Position numbers and translations under genes: made by a program
The notes under the pieces: generated by a model
Told to the model about the DNA's origin: nothing
The model's input: the letters and a program-made list of their open reading frames with translations, nothing else
The model's database searches: none
Part shown: piece by piece, positions 61,999 through 62,081 of the stretch
How the letters are laid out: every line of letters starts with the position of its first letter
How positions within the stretch are numbered: the stretch's first letter is position 1
NCBI GenBank assembly: GCA_944322845.1
Contig: CALUQE010000010.1
Coordinates: forward strand, 1 to 62,081
Direction: 5' to 3'
Origin: Candidatus Gastranaerophilales bacterium
GTDB lineage: Bacteria > Cyanobacteriota > Vampirovibrionia > Gastranaerophilales > Gastranaerophilaceae
Length of the DNA: 62,081 nucleotides

Positions 61999-62081
61999 AG
62001 AGGGTTTAAATTTTCTAACGGATTATAGTATTTTTCTTCTGACTGCTCTATTAGATTTCGATATATTTTAACAAAGTTTAT
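61992..62081 (-). CDS. C-terminal end of a gene running off the window
   Basis: On the minus strand an uninterrupted frame runs from the window edge to a TGA at 61992-61994 (29 codons), ending EQSEEKYYNPLENLNPLK. A terminator hairpin at the stop supports it being a real gene 3' end. Too little is present to assign a family. Confidence 0.5.
   Translation of the reverse strand: MNFVKIYRNLIEQSEEKYYNPLENLNPLK

Noticed and set aside
1..62081. CRISPR array or integrated prophage
   Set aside because: No regularly spaced short repeats and no phage structural, integrase or terminase genes were seen in the window.

Overview
The window is AT-rich, densely packed chromosome with short intergenic gaps and many 1-14 bp gene overlaps. 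KdsD (LPS Kdo pathway), a TolC-type outer-membrane protein and signal peptides point to a Gram-negative envelope. A MurT-like ligase, ATP-type PEP carboxykinase, PilT and several unrecognised proteins with a polar leader ending in F-K/T-S/A make a gut-type non-photosynthetic cyanobacterial relative (Melainabacteria/Gastranaerophilales-like) my best guess. This is inference, and no rRNA is present to confirm it.

Layout. 1-535: repeat-rich non-coding DNA. 591-7988: pckA, pilT, a GltA/NfnB-type Fe-S flavoprotein, wecB, a putative zincin and a GlcF-like Fe-S protein. 8190-14209: kdsD and a CDF exporter facing a murT-pdxJ-marR-MFS operon. 14383-15830: four small membrane/coiled-coil (YtxH/DUF948-like) proteins, then tRNA-Leu with duplicated 5' and 3' pieces. 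16504-25043: a kinase-like protein, mntP, dnaB, a candidate ncRNA, a glucosaminidase, ftsH, a RipA-like protein, a PAP2 phosphatase and a CgeB-like glycosyltransferase. 25189-29632: tRNA-Arg, a Zn/Cd P-type ATPase divergent from its ArsR repressor, thioredoxin-CcdA, a C_GCAxxG protein and a His/Met/Pro-rich membrane protein. 29737-31351: tRNA-Met with a 5' duplication, and a cysteine-protease-like protein. 31378-38110: a TetR-TolC-HlyD-ABC exporter operon with REP-like palindromes, one inside a coding sequence. 38177-49015: uvrA2, mazG, parvulin, EamA, coaD, rseP, a CoA-disulfide-reductase-like enzyme, bioA, bioD and a VWA protein. 49016-51495: a decayed CheR-like gene and an unusual radical SAM protein. 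51688-61896: a defence island with a RanBP2-finger/PD-(D/E)xK protein, HsdM-HsdS-HsdR, AbiH and a small ORF.

How the genes work together. The P-type ATPase and ArsR genes are divergent, each with a symmetric operator between its -35 and -10. The TetR gene heads the efflux operon and carries a palindrome in its own promoter. At least eight genes have a -10 hexamer only 6-7 nt before the ATG and no Shine-Dalgarno, so leaderless mRNAs look common. The most novel signal is a set of three scattered proteins (kinase-like, Cys/His/Asp protease-like, radical SAM). Each begins M-K/R-I, has an Asn/Ser-rich leader, then F-K/T-S/A, and may belong to one exported or localised effector family. Family assignments were made by reading motifs, without database searches.
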